Shown one piece after another: positions 47,419 through 55,152 of a stretch of 64,000 nucleotides of DNA. The notes beneath the pieces are model-generated. The model made no database searches. It was not told the origin of the DNA and saw only the letters and a list, made by a program, of their open reading frames with translations. The translations under genes were made by a program, and so were the position numbers. The stretch is from Lacticaseibacillus mingshuiensis (GTDB taxonomy: Bacteria > Bacillota > Bacilli > Lactobacillales > Lactobacillaceae), in the NCBI RefSeq assembly GCF_016861785.1, contig NZ_BOLS01000005.1, positions 62,001-126,000 of the forward strand. Direction: 5' to 3'. Numbering within the stretch: the stretch's first letter is position 1; every line of letters starts with the position of its first letter.

Positions 47419-47937
47419 CTAGTGGCTTCCCAGGCCGACCAAGAAGCCGCCCAAGCCGTTGATCAAGATCGGGAGCCAACAGAACGCGAGGGCCAGCCAT
47501 AATGACCATTTCAGTCCGCGGGGCAGCTGAGCCCAGAGCGGCTGGCGCTGCACGCGGCCCATTGCCCACAGAAAAAGGGTCGCGCCGGCAAGCCCCAGCA
47601 GGTCCGGCAGCCAGCTGGTGCCTGCGGTGTGCGTCAGGACCAGCGGCAAGGTGAGCAGCAGGGTGGCCAGGGGTAGCCCGAGCCAAAAGACACGTCGTTC
47701 TTTTTGCTGGTCCTGCTGGCGCAGGGCCGCAAGCAGCATTAAGTCCGCCCGCAACAAGTCATCCAGGCTGACCCCGAACTGATCACTGATACTGACGATA
47801 TTGTCAAAACTGGGCTGGGCGCTACCCGTTTCCCACTTGGACACGGATTGACGGGAAATATGCAGCTGGTCGGCAAGGGCCTGCTGCGATAAATGATGCT
47901 CGAGTCGGATGTTGCGAATCTGATCGCCGATCGCCAT
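47419..47937 (-). CDS. XRE-family regulator with membrane helices
   Basis: 172 residues from the ATG at 47937 (GGAGGCC upstream). The N-terminal Cro/CI helix-turn-helix (residues 5-60) contains HHLSQQALADQLHISRQSVSKWETG. The C-terminal half has three hydrophobic segments: LPLATLLLTLPLVL, LLGLAGATLFLWAMG and LWLALAFCWLPILI. The arrangement is common beside CPBP protease or exporter genes, where it may sense membrane signals. The partner gene starts 128 bp downstream. Confidence 0.9.
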   Translation of the reverse strand: MAIGDQIRNIRLEHHLSQQALADQLHISRQSVSKWETGSAQPSFDNIVSISDQFGVSLDDLLRADLMLLAALRQQDQQKERRVFWLGLPLATLLLTLPLVLTHTAGTSWLPDLLGLAGATLFLWAMGRVQRQPLWAQLPRGLKWSLWLALAFCWLPILINGLGGFLVGLGSH

Positions 47938-48042
47938 TTTGGGGCCTCCTTCATCATGCGTCCTATTGATGATGCGCCTCTTTTGCCGCAATTGGCGCGC
48001 AGAGTGCAGATCTGCACCGCCCGTGATTGGCTTGCAGCGAAA

Positions 48043-48056
48043 AATGAGCGCTTTCA
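48043..48056 (-). promoter_or_regulatory. cre-like site upstream of the XRE gene
   Basis: On the minus strand TGAAAGCGCTCATT matches the cre consensus at 11 of 14 positions, with a perfect left half and centre. It is about 106 bp before the start codon. Confidence 0.45.
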
Positions 48057-48111
48057 GAAATTGTCATTCAGAATACATAAATATAGTTTGTAAATAATTG
48101 AACTTACTTCG

Positions 48112-48125
48112 TGCAACCGGTTTCG
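48112..48125. promoter_or_regulatory. 14-bp LacI-type operator candidate, copy 1
   Basis: TGCAACCGGTTTCG, an imperfect dyad with central CG, occurs identically at 51813-51826 on the other side of the mannose PTS operon. From 48126 to 48332 I see no gene and no clear promoter. Confidence 0.5.
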
Positions 48126-48332
48126 GTTTCTGAAATGTTTCGCCAATATTGGGCTGTGCCCTAAGTCCGGCGTCTCATGGGGGTCACCGGGGCCAAAAAT
48201 GGCAGCGGTTCCGCGAAAAAAAGTTGGCACGAGAATGTTACTAACACAACCCTTTCATGAAAACGCCTTATTTTTCGAGTCGTTTTGATTGCATTCAATG
48301 AAAGCAATGTTTAGACTGTTTTCTGGAGCTGA

Positions 48333-48349
48333 TGGGCGCCTATTTTGCC
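48333..48349 (+). promoter_or_regulatory. Sigma-54-like promoter of the mannose PTS operon
   Basis: TGGGCGC-CTATT-TTGCC keeps GG and GC at the required 10-bp distance. It fits TTGGCAC-N5-TTGCW at 5/7 and 4/5 positions. The start would fall near 48361, 29 nt before the ATG. Mannose PTS operons in this family are often RpoN- and LevR/ManR-dependent; neither gene is in the window. Confidence 0.55.
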
Positions 48350-48389
48350 ATGGGCTGGTCCATCTTATCTTTTACTAGGAGGCGACATT

Positions 48390-49379
48390 ATGGTCGGTAT
48401 CATTCTTGCCAGTCACGGCGAATTCGCGGCTGGCATCAAACAATCCGGGCAGATGATTTTCGGCGAGCAAGAAGACGTCGAAGTCGTGACCTTCATGCCC
48501 AATGAAGGTCCGGACGATCTGCACCAACACCTGGAAGACGCGATCGCCAAACTCTCCGACCAGGAACAAGTGCTGTTCCTGATCGATCTGTGGAGCGGTT
48601 CACCGTTCAACCAGGCCAATCTCATCTTGGCGGATCACGAAGACAAATGGGCAATGGTCACAGGGCTCAATTTGCCGATGCTGATCGAAGCCTATGGATC
48701 ACGGCTGTCGATGGATTCGGCGCAGGACATTGCGGCGCATATCGTCGAAGCCGGGCGTGACGGTGTCAAAGTCAAGCCGGAAAGTCTGGAACCACAAGCA
48801 GCTGAAGCCCCTGCCGCAGCGGCCGCGCCGGCGCAGGCCGCTGGCGCATTGCCAGAAGGCACGGTGCTGGGCGATGGCAAGATCAAGATCGGGCTCGCCC
48901 GCATCGATTCCCGTCTGCTTCATGGCCAGGTCGCAACGGCTTGGACCAAATCCGTGCAGCCGACGCGCATCATCGTCGTGTCTGACAACGTTGCGCATGA
49001 CAACCTGCGCAAGACCTTGATCACTGAGGCCGCGCCTCCTGGTGTCAAAGCCAACGTGATTCCGATTCAGAAAATGATCGACATTTTCAAGGACCCACGC
49101 TTTGGCACGACCAAGGCACTGCTACTCTTTGAAAATCCGGAAGACGTTGTGCGCGTGGTGGATGGCGGGGTCGAACTGCCAGAAGTCAATGTTGGCTCGA
49201 TGGCCCATTCGGAAGGCAAAGTGATGATCAACAACGTGCTGTCCGTCAATCAGGAAGACGTTGATGCCTTCAAGCACCTCGAATCAAAAGGGGTCAAGTT
49301 CAACGTGCAAAAGGTCCCAACGGATAGCAAAGCCAATTTGGATGATCTGCTGAAAAAGTCGGGTCTCAAGGGCGTTTGA
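48390..49379 (+). CDS. manL: Mannose-class PTS EIIAB component
   Basis: 329 residues from the ATG at 48390 (AGGAGG upstream). EIIA (1-140) carries its phosphorylated His in [12 protein letters not shown] (His9). An Ala-rich hinge ([13 protein letters not shown]) leads to EIIB (about 165-329) with the active His in [15 protein letters not shown]. It phosphorylates sugars brought in by the IIC-IID pair encoded next; glucose and mannose are the normal substrates, and such complexes are also class IIa bacteriocin receptors. It is first in the manLMN operon behind a sigma-54-like promoter. Confidence 0.95.
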   Translation: MVGIILASHGEFAAGIKQSGQMIFGEQEDVEVVTFMPNEGPDDLHQHLEDAIAKLSDQEQVLFLIDLWSGSPFNQANLILADHEDKWAMVTGLNLPMLIEAYGSRLSMDSAQDIAAHIVEAGRDGVKVKPESLEPQAAEAPAAAAAPAQAAGALPEGTVLGDGKIKIGLARIDSRLLHGQVATAWTKSVQPTRIIVVSDNVAHDNLRKTLITEAAPPGVKANVIPIQKMIDIFKDPRFGTTKALLLFENPEDVVRVVDGGVELPEVNVGSMAHSEGKVMINNVLSVNQEDVDAFKHLESKGVKFNVQKVPTDSKANLDDLLKKSGLKGV

Positions 49380-49490
49380 TCAGGAAATAGACAAGTGGCG
49401 CTTTGAAGCAGAGCTTTTCGCGGCCATTTTGCGGGACGCGCAGACGCAGCTGCTTCGCTGCTTGTCTCACTACATATTAGGAGGAGAACA

Positions 49491-50300
49491 ATGTCTGCAA
49501 TTACCATTATTCTCGTACTCATCGTTGCGTTTTTTGCCGGGATGGAAGGCATTCTTGATGAGTTCGAATTCCATCAGCCGATCATCGCCTGTGCGTTGAT
49601 CGGGCTGGTGACCGGGCACCCAGTTGAAGGACTGCTGCTCGGCGGCCAACTGCAACTGATTGCCCTTGGCTGGATGAACGTCGGCGCCGCGGTTGCGCCG
49701 GATGCCGCCTTGGCCTCTGTTGCGGCCGCAATCTTGGTCACCATGAAGGGCAGCGACGTGGATACCGCTGTTGCCTTGGCAATGCCACTGGCTGTTGCCG
49801 GTCTGGTTCTGACCATTTTCGTGCGTTCCATCACCGTTGGGTTGGCGCATGGCGCTGACAACCAGGCGAAAAAAGGCTCGTTCCGCGGCGTCGAAGCGTA
49901 TCATTTAACGGCGCTGATGCTGCAGGGCCTGCGTATCGTCATTCCTGCAGCACTGGTCATCGCCATTCCGGCAGAGACCGTGCAAGGCGTCCTGAACGCG
50001 ATTCCGGAAGTGATCAAGTTCGGGCTGCAGGCTGGCGGTGGCATGATCGTCGCAGTTGGTTATGCGATGGTCATCAATATGATGGCCACGCCTGCTTTGT
50101 GGCCGTGGTTCTTCATCGGTTTTGCAATGTCCGCCGTTTCCGAGATCTCGCTGATCGGGATGGGGATCATCGGCGTCTGCCTGGCCCTTGTTTACCTGCA
50201 GCTGTCGCCTAAATTCAATGGCGGCGGTGGCAACAGTGGTGGCAATGCCGGCGGTGCCGGGGGCGACCCACTCGACGACATCTTGAACGATTACGAGTAA
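49491..50300 (+). CDS. manM: Mannose-class PTS EIIC component
   Basis: 269 residues, ATG with AGGAGGAG upstream. Membrane channel subunit: FFAGMEGILDEFEFHQP near residue 15, GLVTGHPVEGLLLGGQLQLIALGWMNVGAA near 40 (family hallmark), and several later helices. The C-terminus is a Gly/Asn-rich tail (GGGGNSGGNAGGAGG) then an acidic end. It forms the sugar path with the IID subunit, whose gene begins 13 bp later. The 111-bp gap after manL shows no terminator. Confidence 0.95.
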   Translation: MSAITIILVLIVAFFAGMEGILDEFEFHQPIIACALIGLVTGHPVEGLLLGGQLQLIALGWMNVGAAVAPDAALASVAAAILVTMKGSDVDTAVALAMPLAVAGLVLTIFVRSITVGLAHGADNQAKKGSFRGVEAYHLTALMLQGLRIVIPAALVIAIPAETVQGVLNAIPEVIKFGLQAGGGMIVAVGYAMVINMMATPALWPWFFIGFAMSAVSEISLIGMGIIGVCLALVYLQLSPKFNGGGGNSGGNAGGAGGDPLDDILNDYE

Positions 50301-50313
50301 GGAGGAATCGACA

Positions 50314-51246
50314 ATGGCTGATGAACAAATTCAATTGACCAAAAAGGACCGCCTGCATGTTTGGTGGCGCAGTCAGTTTCTCCAAGCGTCCTGGAACTAC
50401 GAACGGATGCAAAACGTTGGCTGGGCATATTCCATGATTCCGGCCCTGAAGAAACTGTACAAGACCGAAGACGACCGGGCGGCTGCCCTTAAGCGCCACC
50501 TGGAATTCTTCAACACACACCCATACTTGGCCTCACCGGTCCTTGGGGTCGAAATGTCCCTTGAGGAAAAACGCGCAAATGGCGCCGCAATCGACGACAA
50601 AGCGATTCAAGGGGTCAAAATTGGGATGATGGGCCCGCTAGCTGGTGTCGGCGACCCGATCTTCTGGGGGACCATGCGTCCTGTTATTGGGGCGTTTGCG
50701 GCTTCCCTTGCACTGAAGTCCAGCTGGCTTGGCCCGATCTTCTTCTTCGTTGTGTGGAACGTGATGCGGATGGCCTTCCTGTGGTACACCCAGGAACTCG
50801 GTTACCGCCAAGGCGAAAACATTACGCAGGACCTGTCCGGCGGCTTCATGCAGAAACTGACCACCGGCGCGTCGATCTTAGGGATGTTCATCATGGGCGT
50901 CCTAGTGCCACGATGGACCACAATGAAGTTCCCGATGATCACCAGTACGATCGCCAACGACAAGAAGAGTTTGGTCGATTTCTCCGCGATCAACGGAACT
51001 GGTGCACACAAGGCTGAGGATTGGCGGAACGTGATCGATCAGATCCGCAACGGCAGCAACGTTGACGTCAACAAGGTCACGACCTTGCAGGCAACGTTTG
51101 ACCAGTTGATCTACGGTTTGATGCCACTTCTTTTGACGCTGGTCTGCGTCTGGCTCTTACGCAAAAAGGTCAGCCCGATCATCATCATCTTCGCGCTGTT
51201 TGGCCTGGGGATCCTGGGCTACTGGAGCGGCGTGCTCGGTGCCTAA
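50314..51246 (+). CDS. manN: Mannose-class PTS EIID component
   Basis: 310 residues, ATG with AAGGAGG upstream. Family marks are LTKKDRLHVWWRSQFLQASWNYERMQN near the start, FNTHPYLASPVLGVEMSLEEK near residue 70, and GIKIGMMGPLAGVGDP-like VKIGMMGPLAGVGDPIFWGT near 100. C-terminal helices end the protein. It pairs with IIC to move the sugar. An insert-like stretch near 205-265 (NDKKSLVDFSAINGTGAHK) corresponds to the variable extracellular loop that determines bacteriocin sensitivity in related systems. Confidence 0.95.
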   Translation: MADEQIQLTKKDRLHVWWRSQFLQASWNYERMQNVGWAYSMIPALKKLYKTEDDRAAALKRHLEFFNTHPYLASPVLGVEMSLEEKRANGAAIDDKAIQGVKIGMMGPLAGVGDPIFWGTMRPVIGAFAASLALKSSWLGPIFFFVVWNVMRMAFLWYTQELGYRQGENITQDLSGGFMQKLTTGASILGMFIMGVLVPRWTTMKFPMITSTIANDKKSLVDFSAINGTGAHKAEDWRNVIDQIRNGSNVDVNKVTTLQATFDQLIYGLMPLLLTLVCVWLLRKKVSPIIIIFALFGLGILGYWSGVLGA

Positions 51247-51255
51247 AGATAAGCC

Positions 51256-51285
51256 AAAAGACGGGGTCAACGCCTCGTCTTTTTT
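51256..51285 (+). terminator. Terminator after manN
   Basis: AAAAGACGGGG pairs with CCTCGTCTTTT (G-U allowed), followed by Ts. The DUF956 gene after it may rely on readthrough. Confidence 0.8.
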
Positions 51286-51320
51286 GTTAAAATAGGGTAT
51301 TCAGAAAGGCGGCGACAGGC

Positions 51321-51716
51321 ATGGTCGAATCACTCAATCACGAGGTCGAATACGCGATCAAGGTCAACGCGATGCTCAACCCGAATTCTCCGCGGCCCGG
51401 CGTGATGGCGTTTGGCGACAAGGGAATGGAATACCGGGCCAACAGCGGCGCGGGCTTCGTTCAGATTCCCTGGGAAAATGTGGCGCTGATTCGAGCTCAA
51501 GTCGTCGGCAAAAAACACATCCGCGGCATTTACATCGACCTCGATGACGGTCGGACGATGAACTTCGTCGTTTCAGATGCCATCCCGGCGTTGCGCGTGG
51601 CCCGCAAATATCTGGGTTCGGAAAAATTGGTCCGGGCAAAGACGATGAGCGGCCAGGTGAAGAAATGGTTCCGTAAGCATTTTGGCAAAAAGACAGGCGA
51701 TCGCGCGGCAAAATAG
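51321..51716 (+). CDS. manO: DUF956-family protein (ManO) linked to the mannose PTS
   Basis: 131 residues. DUF956 features: MVESLNHEVEYAIKVNAMLN at the start, PGVMAFGDKGMEYRANSGAGFVQIPWENV near residue 30, then IRGIYIDLDDGRTMNFVVSD. The protein is small, soluble and basic at its C-terminus. It nearly always follows mannose PTS genes in lactic acid bacteria and is thought to be regulatory, although its mechanism is not established. A terminator separates it from manN, and another follows at 51747. Confidence 0.92.
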   Translation: MVESLNHEVEYAIKVNAMLNPNSPRPGVMAFGDKGMEYRANSGAGFVQIPWENVALIRAQVVGKKHIRGIYIDLDDGRTMNFVVSDAIPALRVARKYLGSEKLVRAKTMSGQVKKWFRKHFGKKTGDRAAK

Positions 51717-51746
51717 CGGCGTGTCAGTCATGTGAATCGCAGTTCC

Positions 51747-51784
51747 AACAAGGCGCAGGGCATCTCTCCTGGCGCCTTGTTTGT
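51747..51784 (+). terminator. Terminator after manO
   Basis: AACAAGGCGC pairs with GCGCCTTGTT around an AGGGCATCTCTCCTG loop that itself pairs, followed by T-rich sequence. Confidence 0.88.
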
Positions 51785-51826
51785 TTGCCCAAAATTTTTC
51801 CTTCTATTATAGTTTGCAACCGGTTT
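51779..51826 (+). promoter_or_regulatory. Promoter of the two-component genes with 14-bp operator candidate, copy 2
   Basis: TTGTTT (51779-51784), 18 bp, TATTAT (51803-51808). TGCAACCGGTTTCG (51813-51826) overlaps the expected start and is identical to 48112-48125. Confidence 0.5.
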
Positions 51827-51923
51827 CGCCCGCTAAGATGACAAAAATGTTACCGCAAGGATGCCAGCTGGCGTGGTACGCTGTGCACATAACATGGCGG
51901 ATGGTCCAGAAAGGCGGCAGCTG

Positions 51924-52607
51924 ATGAACGAAACGATACTTTTGGTCGAGGATGAGGATGGCTTGGTGACTTATTTGCGCTCGGAGCTTGGCTTTGAGGG
52001 GTATCAGGTGGTGGTGGCGCAAGATGGCCAGACCGCTTGGGAGACCTATCAGGCGCAGGCAGAGCAGATCGATCTCATTTTGCTGGACTGGATGCTGCCC
52101 CGGCTGGACGGCCTTGAAGTCATGCGCCGCATTCGCAAATTGTCCCAGGTACCGATCATCATGATGACCGCCCGCGATTACGTGGGGGACAAGGTGGCGG
52201 GGCTGGATAACGGGGCTGACGATTACATTACCAAGCCCTTTGAGATCGAGGAGCTGCTCGCCCGCATTCGGGTCAATCTGCGGCATCACGATGCGCCGGC
52301 GAAAAAACAGCTCAGTTGCGGCGACACACTTTTGGACACCAAGGCGCATCAGGTGACCCGCAATGGCGAGACCACCCAGCTGACGCAGCGCGAATTCGAC
52401 CTGCTTCAGACGCTGATGCAACACGCCGGCCAGCCCATGACCCGCGACGAACTGCTAGATCAGGTCTGGGGCCCGGAATTTGACGGTCAGGTCAATATTG
52501 TGGATGTGTACATTCGCTACCTGCGCAATAAGATCGAGCACCCAAGCCTCCCGCCGCTCATTCAAACGGTGCGCGGGGTGGGCTATGAGATCGGAGGCAA
52601 GGCATGA
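51924..52607 (+). CDS. OmpR-family response regulator
   Basis: 227 residues from the ATG at 51924 (AAAGGCGG upstream). Receiver domain 1-115 with acidic pocket VEDED, phosphorylated Asp55 in LILLDWMLPRLDG, and NGADDYITKPF near 98-108. The C-terminal winged helix (about 130-227) contains LTQREFDLLQTLMQHAGQPMTRDELLDQVWG and VYIRYLRNKI. It overlaps the sensor kinase gene by 4 bp (ATGA). It resembles ArlR/CsrR-type regulators. Control of the downstream glycosyltransferase and dlt genes is plausible but inferred only from position. Confidence 0.93.
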   Translation: MNETILLVEDEDGLVTYLRSELGFEGYQVVVAQDGQTAWETYQAQAEQIDLILLDWMLPRLDGLEVMRRIRKLSQVPIIMMTARDYVGDKVAGLDNGADDYITKPFEIEELLARIRVNLRHHDAPAKKQLSCGDTLLDTKAHQVTRNGETTQLTQREFDLLQTLMQHAGQPMTRDELLDQVWGPEFDGQVNIVDVYIRYLRNKIEHPSLPPLIQTVRGVGYEIGGKA

Positions 52608-54067
52608 GTCAGGCGCCAGAGACACAAGCGGCTGAGACGACTGCGCAGGCTCGCAAGCCGCGCCGCAAGCGCAACCGCCAACGCACCAGCGCCAGTCGCA
52701 TGACCTGGACGTATATTTGGTTATTAGCCGTGATCATGGTGGTCACCAGCTTTGCGACGATCGGCCTCGTTGGCTATCACCTGATTCGCAGCAAGCGCGA
52801 TGACAGTATTTTGATGATGAGCACGCTGAAAAGCGCGACTTCGACCAACGAACCGGATTGGCAGAAGTGGCATAACAGCACGCCGGCCAATACCCGCCGC
52901 GCCTTTGTCAAAGTCACGATGACGGACGATGCCGGCGAGGAGACCTATTTTTCCCGCGGCACTCAGCATTTTTTGAAAAATGATCTGGATGAGTGGCCAC
53001 TGTCGTCGCATGTCCAATATGAACCGGACCAGGGGCTGTACTATCACAGCGAAGCCACTGAGCGGCGCGGCACCGTCACTATCCACTATCAGATCTGGCA
53101 GTCGCTTAATCCGATGGTCAATCTGCTGCGCCTGCTGGTCACCACGATCTTGGGTATCACATTGATCGGGTTGGTGCTGGGTATCTGGCTGATCGGGCTG
53201 CTCGCGCGGCGTCTCAACCAGCCGCTGGTTCAGCTCACCGAGGCGGCCAACAGCATTGTTTCCGCCAAGGATGTCACGTACCACGAGACGTTGCCAGTGC
53301 CGGACAACCCGGTGGAAGTGCACGCGCTGAGCATCGAGTTCAACCGCCTGCTGAATTCGCTCAATCGCCAGGTGATCCGCGACCATCAATTCGTGTCGGA
53401 TGCCAGCCATGAATTGCGCACGCCGCTCACGGCGATCAGGGGCCATTTGTCTTTGATTAGGCGCCACGGCGAGGCCCATCCGGAGCTGGTGCCACAGTCC
53501 CTTGAAGTGATCGACACTGAGTCGCTGCGCATGCAGCACCTGATCGAGAGCTTGCTTCAGCTGTCGCGCATGGATCACGCCACACTGGCCCTCGCCTTAT
53601 TTGATGTCACCCGCTTGATGCAGGGGCTGGTCGCCGCTCAGCCGCCTGCTGGCCAGCGCGTGACCTTCCAGGGAGCTCTAGGCGTGATCGCGTATGCCAA
53701 TGCGGACACGGTCGAGCAGATCGTGTCAGCGCTGATCTCGAATGCCCGCAAGTATTCACCGGAAGACAGCACGATCGAGGTGTTATTGCAGGAATCCGGC
53801 CAGCACGTGTTCATCACCGTGACGGATACCGGCGAAGGCGTTCCTGAAGCGGAGAAAAAACGGATCTTTGACCGCTTTTACCGCGTGGACGCGGCCCGCT
53901 CGAAGGAAGTGGCTGGCACCGGGCTTGGCCTGGCAATCGCCAACCGGATGACCGCCCTTAATCACGGTCAGTTGACGGTCTCGGATAATCAACCCCGCGG
54001 CAGCCGGTTCACTCTGACGTTGCCGGCAGGGAAGCCGCTTTCTGAGAAAAAATCAGATAATATATAG
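52604..54067 (+). CDS. Sensor histidine kinase
   Basis: 487 residues. A basic, Arg-rich cytoplasmic N-terminus (1-30) precedes helix one (TWTYIWLLAVIMVVTSFATI), an external domain of about 110 residues, and helix two (LLVTTILGITLIGLVLGIWLIGLLA). Then follow HAMP, the H-box FVSDASHELRTPLTAI near residue 268, the N-box SALISNARKYS near 375, and G-boxes DTGEGVPEAEKKRIFDRFYR and GTGLGLAIANR. ArlS-like architecture. All catalytic residues are present. A terminator follows at 54109. Confidence 0.94.
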   Translation: MSQAPETQAAETTAQARKPRRKRNRQRTSASRMTWTYIWLLAVIMVVTSFATIGLVGYHLIRSKRDDSILMMSTLKSATSTNEPDWQKWHNSTPANTRRAFVKVTMTDDAGEETYFSRGTQHFLKNDLDEWPLSSHVQYEPDQGLYYHSEATERRGTVTIHYQIWQSLNPMVNLLRLLVTTILGITLIGLVLGIWLIGLLARRLNQPLVQLTEAANSIVSAKDVTYHETLPVPDNPVEVHALSIEFNRLLNSLNRQVIRDHQFVSDASHELRTPLTAIRGHLSLIRRHGEAHPELVPQSLEVIDTESLRMQHLIESLLQLSRMDHATLALALFDVTRLMQGLVAAQPPAGQRVTFQGALGVIAYANADTVEQIVSALISNARKYSPEDSTIEVLLQESGQHVFITVTDTGEGVPEAEKKRIFDRFYRVDAARSKEVAGTGLGLAIANRMTALNHGQLTVSDNQPRGSRFTLTLPAGKPLSEKKSDNI

Positions 54068-54108
54068 AAAATATAAGGGGAAGCCTCCGTTATATTTTCC
54101 TACACTAG

Positions 54109-54143
54109 ACACCGTTGAGTCAGAATGAAAAATTCTGACGACG
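54109..54143 (+). terminator. Terminator of the two-component operon
   Basis: ACACCGT-AGTCAGAAT pairs with ATTCTGAC-ACGGTGT around GAAAA, followed by seven Ts. Confidence 0.92.
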
Positions 54144-54171
54144 GTGTTTTTTTGTGCGAGGGGGAATCGAT

Positions 54172-54936
54172 ATGCCGACAGCGGCGTTGATCATGCCAAG
54201 CTGGCAACAGACAGCCATCACGGAAACAGTGACCCGCTTTCGGGCGGCGCTAGATGAAAGCGCACGGCTTTGGCCGGGGCTTGTCGTCGATTATTGGTTG
54301 ATCGACGATGGCGCCAATAACGAGGTCTTGGCGAGCATTGAGACGCTTCGCGCAAAAGACCCAGTACACATCCATTACATCAGTTTATCCCGCCACTTTG
54401 GCTTTGACGCCGCGGTGCAGGCGGGGCTGGCCAACATCACGGCGGATCTTTACTTGATCGCCGATCTGGATCAGCCGCATGAAGATCTACTGCCGCAACT
54501 TTTGTCCAACCATTTCGATGCGGGGGCGGAAGTGGTTGGCGTGACGATGCCGGGGCAGAACCACGCCCTGCGTCTGAGTCCGCCGGTGCATTGGTACCAT
54601 TACGCCTTGCTGACGGCGGCCGCCCGAAGCGCCTTGCTGAAAGTGGCCACCAAAGAGGGCTTTTCCCTTGAGCTGATCGACTGGATCGGGTTTCGCCAGC
54701 GGTATCTCGTCTGGCCGGCCACGCCGACTGCAGGGATGCCCGTCCCATGGCGGCATTGGTTGCGCATCGGCGCGTTGACCCTTGCTGTTTTCGGCATCGT
54801 CGCGCTGGTGATGGGCCAGCTGGTGCTTGGCCTGCTGCTATTGAACCTCGCGCAACTGCTCGTATGGTTGAGCGGCGTCCACAGAAGAGGCCGCCCGCGC
54901 CCAGTCATGTACGTCGTGAGGGGAATATTTAGATAG
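54172..54936 (+). CDS. Short GT2-like glycosyltransferase upstream of dlt
   Basis: 254 residues from the ATG at 54172 (GAGGGGG upstream). The N-terminal part looks like the GtrB/dolichol-phosphate-mannose synthase type of family 2: YWLIDDGANNEVLAS, ISLSRHFGFDAAVQAGL (R-x-x-G-x-x-x-A-x-x-x-G) and LIADLDQPHEDLLPQL (donor-metal motif). After it the catalytic middle is short. Two C-terminal helices follow (LRIGALTLAVFGIVALV and LGLLLLNLAQLLVWLSG). At 254 residues it is shorter than the usual 310-330, so activity is uncertain. It may modify lipid-linked sugars for teichoic acids. dltX starts 56 bp later. Confidence 0.78.
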   Translation: MPTAALIMPSWQQTAITETVTRFRAALDESARLWPGLVVDYWLIDDGANNEVLASIETLRAKDPVHIHYISLSRHFGFDAAVQAGLANITADLYLIADLDQPHEDLLPQLLSNHFDAGAEVVGVTMPGQNHALRLSPPVHWYHYALLTAAARSALLKVATKEGFSLELIDWIGFRQRYLVWPATPTAGMPVPWRHWLRIGALTLAVFGIVALVMGQLVLGLLLLNLAQLLVWLSGVHRRGRPRPVMYVVRGIFR

Positions 54937-54992
54937 GAAGGATGCGCAGCCGTGCGGGATCGCCCGCATGGCAACTCAAGGAGGTAAACGCA

Positions 54993-55142
54993 ATGACAGC
55001 GCGTTTTTTGACCTGGTGGCATAAGCCGGTCGTTCAATTCATCGGCCGCACGCTGCTTTACGCGATCATCATTATGATCTTGGTTTATTTATACAGTTAT
55101 CGCGGCGTGACGAATAGCCATTTCATCTACAACGAATTCTAG
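54993..55142 (+). CDS. dltX: D-alanine transfer protein DltX
   Basis: 49 residues, ATG with AAGGAGG upstream. One membrane helix (FIGRTLLYAIIIMILVYLYS) precedes the conserved C-terminal ending F-I-Y-N-E-F, which is needed for D-alanylation and is thought to carry the D-alanyl group across the membrane on its Tyr. It starts the dltXABCD operon, with dltA beginning 10 bp after the stop. Confidence 0.95.
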   Translation: MTARFLTWWHKPVVQFIGRTLLYAIIIMILVYLYSYRGVTNSHFIYNEF

Positions 55143-55152
55143 GAGGTCCATT

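Noticed and set aside
47291-47686. N-terminal extension of the CPBP protease ORF
   Set aside because: The extra 132 codons are an Ala/Pro/Arg-rich shadow of the XRE gene. The ATG at 47290 has a ribosome site.
48224-48240. TTGGCAC as a sigma-54 -24 element
   Set aside because: The required GC 10 bp after GG is absent (TT instead). The site at 48333 fits better.
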